From the NCBI GenBank assembly GCA_014218235.1, contig CM024763.1, forward strand, positions 84,678,244 through 84,742,243: a DNA stretch of 64,000 bases, in the 5' to 3' direction. This stretch comes from Colocasia esculenta (Eukaryota; Streptophyta; Magnoliopsida; Alismatales; Araceae). The translations under genes were made by a program, and so were the position numbers. Below the pieces are notes generated by a model. It was given only the letters and a program-made list of their open reading frames with translations, made no database searches and was not told the origin of the DNA. This document shows positions 32,852 to 43,944 of this stretch, in pieces. Each line of letters opens with the position of its first letter. Position 1 is the first letter of the stretch.

Positions 32852-35800
32852 TGCGACGATCCTCTTTATACCGGTACGATTATACCAATCCACGTCGGTA
32901 TAATGAATGTCATCATAGTGGGACATTTACCCAAACAATAACATACGATTGAGATGCTCATAAATACAAATATAGAGTAGCGGAAACAAAATAAGTACTT
33001 GTCTTCATTTCATCATCCACATTCAACATACATGATTCAAATGACAATTTAAAGATAACTAAAGTCCACGTAAATAAAGTGCTAAAAATCAGATTACATA
33101 GCTTGTCCACAATTACATAGTAGTTTCATTACAATGCCTCAATTTCATACAATGAAAGCAAAATGTCACGATGACGAATCCACCAGGCTACTCGCCACGC
33201 TCGGAGTCACTCTCCACGGTCTCCTCTAATGATGTAGGGTCACCAACTAAACCTATACGCCGAAGCAAGGAATGAGTCTAAAAGACTCAGCAAATAACAC
33301 CACACACATCATACATGCATATATCACAGTAGGTTTTTCATTCCAACTCACAAAGTAAAACATATAACATGCTTGAACATTTATAATAGACAACCTATCA
33401 TGACAATTCTACAAAATTGCATTTATAATAGACAACCTATCATGACAATTCTACAAATTGTAACACATTGTACATGGTTTAAGACATTCCAAAATAAATA
33501 TCCTATCACATGCTTTCTACTCATGTAATCACATGAAAGCTACATTTCAAATGAGGCTATAACATGGAAGCACCAAACATGGGATTCTTGCATGCATAAA
33601 AAGAAACATTTCTATCATGGTTTCTACACATTCTTACACATGCACATTATCATTTTATACACTTTAAGGTTGCTGTTTTGACATGGATTTAGAAATTCAC
33701 ATCCTATCACATGAGAGCTACATTCTCGAATAAACTACAACGTGATAGCACTTAAAGATGGAAACGTTTACACATAAGCAAGAATTGTTCCTAGTATGGA
33801 TTCTACGCATTTTTACACATATAAGACATTCTTATAAACACAACTAGGTTGCTGTTGTAACATAATTTCATGTTAATGTATCATGGATCACAATTTCACA
33901 ATCTAACTTATTGGTTTCACATGTTTGCACAATCACTCATTCACATAGTTCTCTTTTTACACATTGCACATTTACACATATTCACACTACACAATTTACA
34001 CATAGTCACATTCACATCTCAAAATTCACATTCACATTTCACAATTTAGTGCCCACCATTAGAAGGACACATCACATAACACATACACATAGACGTCACC
34101 TAGGTAATACAGTGACGACTCTTGGACAGCGTAAACCGGGAGAACAAGTCTCCACCCTAACCAGTGGTACTTGTCCACCTCCAGGATTTCATCCTAATGC
34201 CCATAGGATCTTAACACATTGAACCTTCCCATGGGGACTTTTCCATGGTATGGTTCCACGGCCCTCTATGGAAGCAGTGTCACATATGGCACAGTCTTAC
34301 GCATTACACATTCCGATTTTAACACACATATTACACATGTCTTTACATTTTCTCACTTATACACATGGCTCTGTTTTCCTAGTCATGATACTAATGTTGA
34401 CAGAAATCAAACATTCAGTAGCTTACATTAATCAGTTGGCAAACACATCATCAATCATATTCATGATAGCATGCATTTATCACATGTTTTCACATGGGAA
34501 TTTCATAATACCCTTTACAGTTATCCAAACATCATGAAATTTTAACCACACACTAATTGCAGGTTCATGACCTCACATACAAATTTCCAGATTTTTGTGA
34601 GTCATATTGCATTTACAGAAATTAAAACATTCAGTTTCATGCCATTCATAATTCAATTTATCATGGAACATAACATGAATATCCAGTTTGACAGTTCACA
34701 GCCCTGAACCTAACATACACATCATCACAAGAATTTTCGCCAGATTTATTGCACAACACACAATTTACTGTAAACTTTACAAATCCTACTCATGTCTTCT
34801 ATTTCCAAAACAAAATTACAGTAAATCCCACAATCATGGAAAAATTCTCAAAATTTCAGGGCATGGACTGATACGCATATACACGGCTTAGAAAAGTTTA
34901 GGGAATTCCATTCCTCAGGGATCAGGTAGACAGTAGCTGAACATGCATAATCCATTTTCCAAACATGTATTTCAATAAGTCTAATAATTCATGCCATTCA
35001 CCAAAAAGTATAGAAAATTCCACACACATCACATTGTCTATTTTACATAACATATACGATTACATTATATCCTCATGCGAAAACACTTCAGAAATTAATC
35101 ATATAGAAGGGAGAATAGCTCACTGTTCTGTCCTGAAAAACTTAACGACACAGTCTGGCAGTTAACGGAGCTTAACGGCATTGTCGCATGCCGCCAACTG
35201 AAGATCTTAACGGCAAGGGAACTTGCCGTCATGTTCAGGTCTGAACAAAACACAGACCCGAGCTCCAAGAACAAGAGAGTTTGGGGGATCTAGGACATGA
35301 TAAAATCTCATAAAAATAGTAAAACCCTACTAGACTCATACATGGACGAAATGTATGGGTTACTTGCCTCTAAATAAATCTTCAAAGGGATCAAAGAGGT
35401 TGATGAAGCTCTCCTTGGGCAGTCCCAAGAAGCCTCCAAAACACCACTCCTTCGGGTTCTTGGTCGATCTCCACAGCAGGTTGGAGTCAGGGAAGCCTTC
35501 CTCTAGGCTCCAGCTAGCTTCCAGTTGCTGTAGGTCGCCGGATGAGCACCAAATTGCTGGATCAAAGCATGCAAACTTCAGGTTTCCTTCAGTCCAGAGC
35601 TAGGGTTTCTCTCCTCTCTTCAAAGAGTCAAGAGAGCTCTTCTGGTGCAGAAGGGGTTTGGTTTATAGGAGAATGGGTTTGAGATATCCCGGAGGGGTAA
35701 TGGGATGGCCTAATAGCCATTGGGGACATCTCCCCAATGGCTGGGCTTGCTTGCCCCCGGAATTTCGGGGTCTGCAACGCATGCAGGTCAGAGATATTAA

Positions 35801-36139
35801 CGTCCACATCTATGGCCGTTGACTTAAGTATTAGCGTCCATCGAGGTGGACGCTGACTCATCATGGACGTCCATCCATGTTGAAGCCAATTTGGCCCTTC
35901 GGCGAGAACTTAAAACATGCAGAAACCATGCTTAACTTATACATATATATACATGCCATATATATACTATCATTTACACACTACCACCATGCAATTCATA
36001 CACTATTTACAACTAATTATACACATGCACACATAAGTATAACTAGTTAATACGTACGTAGATATGTACATCTATGCATACACAAGCATGAATTATTTAC
36101 ACGTAATAAAGTAATACAATAAAATTCGAGGGCCTTACA
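32852..36139 (-). repeat. Element C 3' LTR (3288 bp)
   Basis: On the - strand it starts TGTAAGGCCC (36139) and ends at 32852 (TGCGACGATCC on +). Its partner is 58390-61335. It has a TATAAAC box (- strand, 35667-35661), AACGG/GCCGTC motifs at 35160-35240 and 35800-35880, and the shared boxes at 34096-34190 and 33261-33292. A 52-bp local duplication (ATTTATAATAGACAACC...) occurs at 33378-33460 and is absent from the other LTR. No genes. Confidence 0.93.
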
Positions 36140-36156
36140 CCCTCTCCCCCTTAAAG
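36140..36156 (-). other. Element C polypurine tract
   Basis: CTTTAAGGGGGAGAGGG on the - strand lies directly beside the 3' LTR. Confidence 0.85.
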
Positions 36157-36184
36157 AAACTTCGTCCTCGAAGTTTAAAGAAAA

Positions 36185-37936
36185 CTACTCAAACAAACGG
36201 GGATACTTCTTCTTCATCACATCCTCAAGCTCCCAAGTAGCCTCCTCTCGCGAGAAGTTCCGCCATAGAACTTTCACCGATGCAATACCCTTGTTCCAGA
36301 GATGTTGAACCTTCCGGTCAAGAATAGCTACTGGTTTCTCCACATACGACAAATCTGGCTGAATCTCCATTGGCTCATGACTAATCACATGAGATGGATC
36401 TCGGACATACTTCCTGAGCATAGAAACGTGGAAAACGGGATGAACACTAGCTAAAGCTGGGGGTAAAGCTAGCTCATATGCCACACTGCCCAATAGTCTG
36501 AGAATCTCATACGGACCAATGAATCTAGGGCTCAGCTTACTAAATCTGACGACACCACGAGTAGGTGATATCTTCAAGAAGACATGTTCACCCACCTCGA
36601 ACTCCAAATCCTTCCTTCTGTTGTCGGCGTAGCTCTTCTGCCTATCCTGCGCCGCAACAAGCCTCTTCCTGATAAGCTGGACCTTATCCGAAGTCTCCTG
36701 AACTAACTCCGAACCGATCAGCTGCCTATCACCGGTCTCCTCCCAACATAAAGGAGATCTGCAAGGCCTTCCATACAATGCCTCAAATGGAGCCATACCA
36801 ATACTCGCATGAAAGTTGTTGTTGTATGCGAACTCCACTAGAGGTAGTTGATGCTCCCAATCATCCTTCCAATCCAGTACACACGCTCTCAACATATCCT
36901 CGAGCGTCTGGATAGTCCTCTCGGATTGTCCATCTATCTGGGGATGAAACGTCGAACTGAGCTTCAGCTCCGAACCTAACGCATCCTGAAGACCTTTCCA
37001 CAACCTCGAAGTAAATCTCGGATCTCGATCCGAAATGATCGACTTCGGCACACCATGCAATCTAACCACAATACTAACATACAATCTAGCTAAACTCTCA
37101 ACCAACTGCTTCTTCTTCATAGGCAAGAAATGCGCAGTCTTCGAGAATCTATCTACAACTACCCAAATCGAGTCATTGCCCTTTCTAGATCGTGGCAAAC
37201 CCGACACAAAATCCATCGTGACAGCTTCCCACTTCCATACTGGGATCTCCATCCTTTGCATAAGGCCGGATGGTCGCTGTCGCTCGGCCTTCACTTGCTG
37301 GCATACTAAACACCGGGATACATAATCTGCCACATCCCTCTTCATGTCGGACCACCAAAAGGACCTCTTCAAATCCTGGTACATCTTAGTGTTACCCGGA
37401 TGAATAGAGAATCTCGACCTGTGAGCCTCCGCTAACACATGCTCACGGACATCTACCAAATCAGGGACACACACTCGGTGATGGAATCTAATAACACCGT
37501 CCTCATCACAAGCAATGCCTGCCTTGCCCACTAACTCTAAGAGTCTAGGGTCGGCTTTCTGTTGCTCGATCACATCATCCAAAACCGAGGACCTAAGGGA
37601 CAACTGAGCTACAAAAGCCTGGCATAGCGATGGCTCTAACTTAGTCAACGCGCAAGCTGCATCCTCCAACATCTTCCAGTCCTGCTGGAGAGATGGTTTC
37701 TTCCTACTCAGAGCATCCGCTACGACATTCGCCTTCCCAGGGTGATACTGGAGGTCGAAGTCATATTCCTTCAAGAACTCAATCCATCTTCTCTGCCTCA
37801 GGTTTAATTCCTTTTGGGAGAAAAGATACTTCAAGCTCTTGTGGTCGGTAAACACCTCAAATCTGGCACCATAATGATAGTGCCTCCAGATCTTTAGTGC
37901 ATGAACCACTACTGCAAGCTCCAAATCATGAGTCGG
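36185..37936 (-). CDS. Element C pol, C-terminal part: RNase H end, integrase, chromodomain
   Basis: An open frame of about 580 codons entering from the CACTA junction. It starts with the end of RNase H (THDLEL, FTDHKSLKYLF). The integrase zinc region (HRSRFSIHPGN ... RCLVCQ) is near residues 168-213. The integrase core has D in MDFVSGLP, D in SDRDPRF and E in QSERTIQ, all present. The module GPYEILR and FHVSMLRKYV follows, and the last 50 or so residues form a chromodomain-like segment (ILDRKVQHL, EEATWELE). Chromodomains direct insertion toward particular chromatin. The frame has no stop to 36185. It is separated from the first half of pol by two insertions, so no complete protein can be made from this copy. 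Confidence 0.9.
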   Translation of the reverse strand, partial: PTHDLELAVVVHALKIWRHYHYGARFEVFTDHKSLKYLFSQKELNLRQRRWIEFLKEYDFDLQYHPGKANVVADALSRKKPSLQQDWKMLEDAACALTKLEPSLCQAFVAQLSLRSSVLDDVIEQQKADPRLLELVGKAGIACDEDGVIRFHHRVCVPDLVDVREHVLAEAHRSRFSIHPGNTKMYQDLKRSFWWSDMKRDVADYVSRCLVCQQVKAERQRPSGLMQRMEIPVWKWEAVTMDFVSGLPRSRKGNDSIWVVVDRFSKTAHFLPMKKKQLVESLARLYVSIVVRLHGVPKSIISDRDPRFTSRLWKGLQDALGSELKLSSTFHPQIDGQSERTIQTLEDMLRACVLDWKDDWEHQLPLVEFAYNNNFHASIGMAPFEALYGRPCRSPLCWEETGDRQLIGSELVQETSDKVQLIRKRLVAAQDRQKSYADNRRKDLEFEVGEHVFLKISPTRGVVRFSKLSPRFIGPYEILRLLGSVAYELALPPALASVHPVFHVSMLRKYVRDPSHVISHEPMEIQPDLSYVEKPVAILDRKVQHLWNKGIASVKVLWRNFSREEATWELEDVMKKKYPRLFE

Positions 37937-37959
37937 CACTACAACAAATATGACATTTA

Positions 37960-38560
37960 GTAGTGATTTTATATGCTGCTATAGCTAACAAAATTGCTAC
38001 TAAAACTCTTTAACAGCCATTCAAAATTTAGCTGTTATAAGTCCCGTCGCTAAAAGTAAATAACAGCCATTCACAATCATGGCTGCTAAAAGGAATCTTT
38101 AATGACACTTATAAATGCTACTATAAATATGCACAATTATACTCTATTTGTTGTCTAAGCGTTGCAAAAACTTTTGATAGCCATTTACATGGCTGCAATA
38201 ACTAGCAATAGAAGCATTTAAAATTGCTACTAAATATGTTTATTATTAGTAGCTAATCTTTTGTCTATTATTTTTATTTGTTGTAACAAATATAATTGCT
38301 TCCATTGTATACCATTAGAAGCTAATATAATGGCTATTATTTATTCCTTAAAAATTATAACTATTTGTCACTATATGCATTAGCAACATTTCTTATTGCT
38401 TTTGAAGATTAGATATGTGTAATTTAAATAGCTACTGAAAGGGAGTAATTAGCTGCTAATAGATATTTTATCGACAAATATAATTGCTACTAAAAGTGTA
38501 AATAATAACATATACTAGCACATATATTTGCTACTAAAAGTTTATAATAGTGATATTTAA
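37960..38560. repeat. CACTA left subterminal repeat zone
   Basis: Many degenerate copies of TTGCTACTAAAA and TAACAGCCATT-like words in both orientations. A similar zone is at 41630-41870. In En/Spm elements such repeats bind the element's own protein. Confidence 0.75.
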
Positions 38561-38897
38561 AATTATCACTATAGTTGATTATACAACACCACATGTATAC
38601 AAATATATCAACATGTACATTCTTCTATGTGTATTCGATAGATCTTTCCACAACATATATGAATCATTGGCAAAAACCTACCACAAAACATTGTACATAT
38701 CCATTCCATTTCCACAAAAAAGACATCATATATATCCATTCTCACATGACATCACACATTTTTAGAAATGATGAATACAAAAGAGTAAAATATATTTTTC
38801 AAACATTGTCTCAATGAACATCCAAAATGTAGGTGGTTCTGACATGGTCATCATAAAATGTCCAAAGGAGTAAAGAAAAAAGAGATAACAAAATGCT

Positions 38898-39702
38898 TCA
38901 TTTCAAGCTGCCTTCATGTAAATCATTCTTCTGTCCTAGCGACCTGCAAGAGAAAAGGCATATTTAGCATAGAATTGATAACATTATTAATATTGAAATA
39001 TGTATAATTGAACAAACGTACAAAAGTAAAAGGTCAAGCAATAGTTGCCCCAATTGCATCTCCAATTGTCTTAAATTGTCCATATGGCATTGAGAGAAGT
39101 TCATTATAAACAAAAACAACTTTTATAGCCACTTCCCAGCATTCACACCCTAAGTCACAACATCCAACCTTCTTTAAAAGATCTTTACTTACAATAGTAG
39201 CAAGAGCCACATTGACAAGAGACTTTTTGAAACTCTTTAAGTAAACCATCACTTTTCCCTGTCAAAAAAAAGGAGAAAAAGAACTTTTAATTATAATACA
39301 CTAACAAACAATAAATTAAGAGTTGTATTTACCTAAGCTTCATTTCCAACTGGCTTCATGTAGATCATTCTTCTGCCCTAACGACCTGTAATAGAAAAGG
39401 CATATTAGTATAAAATTGATAATATTATTGATATTTATAAATGAATTGTTGAATAAACATATAAGAGTAAAAGGCCCAATAATGGTTGTCCCAATTGCAT
39501 CTTCAATTATCTTGAATTGTCCATACGACATTGGAAGAGGTTCATTAGGAACAAGAGCAATATTTATAGCCACTTCCTAATACTCATATCCTAAATCACA
39601 AACTCCAACATTCTTTAAAAGATCTTTACTTTACACAGTAACAAGAACGACATTGACAAATGAGTTTTTGAAACTCTTTAAGTAAACCATAGATTTTCCC
39701 AA
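38898..39702 (-). repeat. About 443-bp tandem duplication inside the CACTA, with a transposon-associated protein fragment
   Basis: Two diverged copies, about 38898-39262 and 39341-39702. On the - strand each reads as a fragment with GY-L-CECWEVAIKV and GQFKTIGDAIGATIA, or the diverged form GQFKIIEDAIGTTII. The TIGDAxGTxIAW pattern is common in proteins associated with plant CACTA elements. A TGA stands where Trp is usual at the end of the first copy. Both copies are short and broken, so they are remnants, not genes. Confidence 0.6.
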
Positions 39703-40710
39703 TAAAAAAAATAAAGAAGAAAAAACTTTTTAATCACAATACTATAGCAAACAGTCACATTAAGAGTTATATTTACCTGAGCCTTCAAATTGTCATCATT
39801 TCTTCCCTTTTTCTTTGATTCTCGTTGCACCTTTAGATAACAAGTTAATATGTTCAACAACGCATGCTCAATAGATAATGAAAGTGTAGTAACTCAGAAA
39901 TTATAAGCAAGCATAAGAACAATTATGAGATTTTAATTAGGGAAGGAAATTATTGTAATTTTATTTTACAATCATCCAAAAAATTTTGTTTATTTTACAA
40001 CCATCAAAATATTGAGCTTGAGAAAAATGAGTTGAGTTCAGAACAGATCAGTAAAACACCATCTTTTATTTTACAATCATAAAAAAAATAAAGATGTTCT
40101 TCATTGTAAAATGAATGAAATATACTGGTGTTGAAATTGGACTTTAGACCTAGACATTGGTAAAACATACAATAACTTAATAGAAGAATAAAAAAGTTGA
40201 CCAGAATTGATGTCATGGAAGCAAACATATCTCTACAATCTTCTGTTATTGATTTGGTTGACCCATGGGAATGGAAAAAAATTTGTAATCATTTTGAAAG
40301 AGTTGTCTCAAGGTTTTAATTTCAATAAACTGTAAATATTATGGATTAGTGCTGCAAACGAAAAGATTTAAGAAGTATACAAAATTAACATTATAAGATG
40401 GGTTGTGTGACATATCATGTGCACAAGAATGATATACGCTGTGCAAGATGTTTTTTTGGCAAAAATATAAAAAGTGTGCAAGATGTTCTCTCCACCTCCG
40501 CCAAATAGATGTCAAAAGAAAAAAAGAACAAAAAAGCGAAGCATTACCTGTCGTGATGAACCCATGGCTGTAGAACATCAAAGAAAGAAAGATCCTTAAA
40601 CAACATATTTATTTTTAGATCTTTAACTTACATAATTATAATCACAAAGATAAATATATAACTACATAATTTTTTAAAAAAGCCAAGAACATAATTCTCT
40701 CATAATTCTT

Positions 40711-40947
40711 TTATCTGTCCGCGCCCCAGTCAATTAAGGAGTTGGCCAAACAGTTATTTCCCAGGTCCGCAGGGAATAAAACTTTTCTCATAAAAAAGTC
40801 ATGTTGAATACCATCAATCACCTGGTCACCCACAATAGGCTTTACAACTTTAATTAATGAACTGATCTGTAGATAAGCCATCCAAACCTGGGGCTTTGCA
40901 AGGAGGAGGAGAAAAAAAATTACCTGTTTAATTTCCTCAGCCCTCAC
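40711..40947 (-). pseudogene. LINE reverse-transcriptase fragment inside the CACTA
   Basis: Reads as the start of a plant LINE RT domain: AEEIKQVIF, a KAPGLDGL motif in a shifted frame near 40895-40870, and VGDQVIDGIQ then FF. It contains at least one frameshift. It was probably picked up by the CACTA element or by its ancestor's insertion site. Confidence 0.55.
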
Positions 40948-41149
40948 AAGAGCACATACGAAGTTTGAATCTTCCTAAGATAGCTGGTGTTTAGGCATTA
41001 TAGAAAAGTTCGCTGAGGGACCGGGTGCAGTACTTGATTAAGCAGAGAAGAATATTGTAAGTGCCTTGCCTGATATTTTACCTCAACGGATTCAAAACCT
41101 TCTCCTTCTGCCGCGAGATGTTCCCGAATGTTGTTTGAGGATCTTCTTT

Positions 41150-41500
41150 CTTTGATGAAAGCATATAGGAAAATGAACGTCGGCGGCTGCTGAGGTTTGC
41201 TGGCGGAGCGAAAGGGGGCAACAGAGGCGTCCCAGCATGCGCGCAAGGGGCCGCCGTTGACGTGTGCAAGCGCGATGATTTTCACTTCAGCCGGAGATAT
41301 AGAAATCGGACGCCGACGGCTGCTGCGATGGCTCGCCGGGTGTGAGGGCGGGGGTCATCCACGAGGAAGGAGCGGCAGCTCGTGGAACCACGCATGAGGT
41401 TGTTCGTCGAGGGTGTGCGTGAGGAGGGAGCGGCAGTTGCTGAGATGGCTCACGCACGGCGGCGTGAGGGCTCAGGGGTGGTCGCCATCGAGGTTGTGCA
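41150..41500. other. GC-rich block near CACTA right end
   Basis: A sharply GC- and CpG-rich stretch in an AT-rich element, with repeats such as GGAGCGGCAG at 41370 and 41438 and CTGCTGAG/GCTGAG words. Possible open frames have no recognised domain. It could be a promoter/leader block of the element or captured host sequence. Confidence 0.45.
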
Positions 41501-41874
41501 CAAAGAGACTATTTCTTAGAAAAGATCCCGCACAAGGAGAGGATTATTTCCCAGTTAAAAATCCCGCGGGAAGAAGGATTCTGAAATATTTTACTTCCCT
41601 CCTAAAGCCATCCGTGGTTTTAAAAATTAAAAAGCATTTACAACTAACAAATATGCTACTAAAGGTAATAGTCACCCAATTTTAATATTTGGTAGCTATA
41701 TTTAAAAATATCTGTAAATCAACAGCTAATAGTTTTTGCTATTAAATGTAACAGTGACTATATCTCTTTAGTGGACTCATTAGCAGCGATTTTGTAAAAA
41801 TGCTGTTAATTAATAGCAAAAATAATTGGCTGCTAGTAAAAGTGCTACTAAAAGTCTAATTTGGCGTAGTGCGG

Positions 41875-42061
41875 ATAGTTCTTCTCATGCTCCTTCAACT
41901 GACAAGAAGCATAAGCCACTACCCTTCCTTGCTGCATTAGCACACAGCCTAAGCCAATCCGAGACGCATCCGTGTAGATAGCAAAACCCTCTACACCGTT
42001 CGACAAGACTAACACCAGAGCTGACGTGAGCTTAGTCTTCAACAATTGAAAACTACTCTCA
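41875..42061 (-). CDS. Element C pol, short RNase H segment between two insertions
   Basis: On the - strand this reads the start of the RNase H domain (YTDASRIGLGCVLMQ, KEHEKNYP). It stops at the CACTA target duplication on one side and at the Sirevirus junction on the other. It links the frame of 55434-58198 to that of 36185-37936. Confidence 0.85.
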
Positions 42062-42284
42062 TGTTGGGTTGAGTGTAATTTCATATCTTTTTCCCTCCTA
42101 TTTTGATGATGACAAATGTGATTTGAATGCAAATTATTTGAAACATGATAAATACATTTCACCTGAAATTCATATTCAAAAAACATGTCTCAAAGCACAC
42201 TTATCATTTGCACTCATAATAAAATATTTTACTAATGATATATGTGTTTAATTTTCAGGTACAAACACTTTTTGCAAAAGAAGT

Positions 42285-42680
42285 GTCGACACACTCCACA
42301 ATGGTGTCGACACAATAACCCAAATTCAAAGGCAAAAAGATGAAAAAATGTTGAGACTGTGTCGACACATATCAAAGAGTGTGTCGACACGAGTTGTAGA
42401 TTCCGGAAATCAGACTACTCAGGTCGACGCACTCTCAGGGCAGGTCGACACTGGATCCTGCTCCCAGAACAGCAGTTTTCAGAATTGGGGATAGCAGGTC
42501 GACGCAACACCAGAGCAGGTCGACACTGGATCCTGCTCCCAGAACAGCTGTTTTCAGAACCAGGATAGCAGGTCGACACAATACCAAAGCAGGTCGACAC
42601 TGGATCAGTTCCCAGAACAGCCTGTTTCAAGATTTGGGCAGTGTGTCGACACCACCACCAGGGCAGGTCGACACACTACG
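42285..42680. repeat. GTGTCGACAC / CAGGTCGACAC motif array (5' LTR)
   Basis: About twelve copies of GTCGAC in two flavours, palindromic GTGTCGACAC and half-site CAGGTCGACAC, many followed by CTGGATCCTGCTCCCAGAAC. The copy in the 3' LTR is at 53896-54291. Confidence 0.9.
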
Positions 42681-42709
42681 GAAAGTTTGCAACTTAAATT
42701 GGATGTTTG

Positions 42710-42799
42710 CCACGTGTCAGCCTAGGGCGATGGGGTATCAACCTAGGATCGTGTGCCCTTGTACCTAAAGGGTATCTTTGGAATCTTTTGGGTATAAAA
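42710..42799 (+). promoter_or_regulatory. Sirevirus LTR core promoter
   Basis: GCCACGTGTC (G-box/ABRE-like) near 42710 and GGGTATAAAAGGC (TATA 42793-42799). The equivalent in the 3' LTR is TATAAAA at 54404-54410. Start of transcription is expected near 42825-42835. Inferred from motifs only. Confidence 0.7.
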
Positions 42800-43825
42800 G
42801 GCCCCCAATTGGCCGTCCATCAAGAGAAGAGACCCAACTAACTCTTAGAGCCTCCAAAAAGTTTCCTGGCGGCTACAAGAGGTCGTCTCCCTCCTCTGCT
42901 CTCCGTGTGCTTCCAGAAGACCAATTCTCACCAATTCAAGTGTGAGAATTGGAGTGTGATCCCTGTAGAAACCTCTGAAGCATCCCAAGGAAGCAGATCC
43001 AGTAGAAGCCTTCGTTGGAGAAGAATTCAAGGAAGATCCAACAATTCCAAAGTGCAGAGCATCGGTTTTGGACTTCAAGATTGCAAGCCTCTTCCCAATC
43101 CAAGCTTCTACAAGGGAGTACACTTGAAGAACGAAGTTATTTAATACAATTCATTGTACTTCTGTTCTTCTGAGATATCTTTTGAGATTATGCAAGTGCT
43201 TCTGCATAGCTCTCATTAGTGCTCTCATTTTCGACTAGATCTGTTGCTAGAAGGTCTATGTCTTGAGTTGGTGTCTAGCAAGTCTTATGTGAGCATTGTG
43301 CTCAAGTTGTGTGAGCATTGTGCTCAGGTTGTTGTGAGCCGTTGTGCTCAGTTTGAGTTGTCTAACTCAAGGTTGTGTTGAGCAGTCTTGCTCAGTTGTT
43401 CTAGAGTAGTCTTACTCTAGAAGTTGTGTGAGTTGTAAGCTCTCAAGTGTTGGAGTTGTCAGGCTCCAGTGGGTGTGTTACCCAGTTGTTTTAGTGAATC
43501 CTCACGGGGTGTGAGGGGTGGATGTAGGAATCACTTGGGTGATTTCCGAACCACCTAAAAATCCTTGTGCATTTGTCTAATTGTGGTTTGATCATTTCAT
43601 CCGTTAGATGCTTGCATAGGATCGGTTAATATTCACTTAATCAACTTGTTTCACATCTATTTTACCAACTCACTCAAATCTCATCAGATCTGTGGTTTTT
43701 CACTGATAAAATTGCCTCTGATTCAAAAGTGTTTTTAAATTGTATAAGCTTCCGCAAAAAGTGGCAAAGATCTATTCATCCCCCCCTTCTAGATCTTTTC
43801 CTCACCTTCACTTCGATCCTTCAAT

Positions 43826-43837
43826 TGGTATCAGAGC
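43826..43837 (+). other. Sirevirus primer binding site (tRNA-iMet)
   Basis: TGGTATCAGAGC, a perfect match to the usual plant initiator-Met site, starts 2 bases after the LTR. Confidence 0.93.
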
Positions 43838-43944
43838 GGGTTTACTTTGATCTGATTTGATCTGAGCAGTTTTTGTTTCTGAGTGTTGTGTGTTTGAGTG
43901 TTTGCCTGTTTGTTTGCTAAGCATTTTCTTTCTGCTTTAGAGTC

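Larger units (their letters stand above)
37937..41871. mobile_element. CACTA (CMC/En-Spm) transposon, non-autonomous, 3935 bp
   Basis: Ends CACTACAACAAATATGACA... and (reverse) CACTACGCCAAATTAGAC..., imperfect inverted repeats of about 28 bp starting CACTA. A 3-bp target duplication CGG lies at 37934-37936 and 41872-41874. Subterminal zones (about 37960-38560 and 41630-41870) are packed with GCTACTAAAA and TTAGCAGC-type words in both orientations, as expected for transposase binding. No recognisable CACTA transposase remains. Inside are a tandem duplication, a LINE RT scrap and a GC-rich block. Confidence 0.9.
42062..43823 (+). repeat. Sirevirus 5' LTR (1762 bp)
   Basis: TGTTGGGTTG...GATCCTTCA. 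It contains about a dozen GTCGAC words at 42285-42680, a G-box-like CCACGTGTC near 42711, a TATAAAA box at 42793-42799 and a GAGCATTGTGCTC-type repeat at about 43290-43470. Short open frames across the GTCGAC array are reading artefacts of the repeat. Confidence 0.95.

Noticed and set aside
42359..42630. Open frames on both strands in the Sirevirus LTR (and the twin frames at 53970-54379)
   Set aside because: They are readings of the GTCGAC/CAGAACAGC repeats; there is no domain and they lie within U3.
42285..42680. Clustered SalI-type sites (GTCGAC) as cloning-vector contamination
   Set aside because: They occur in both LTRs and internal spacers of a complete element with its own flanks; there is no vector backbone.
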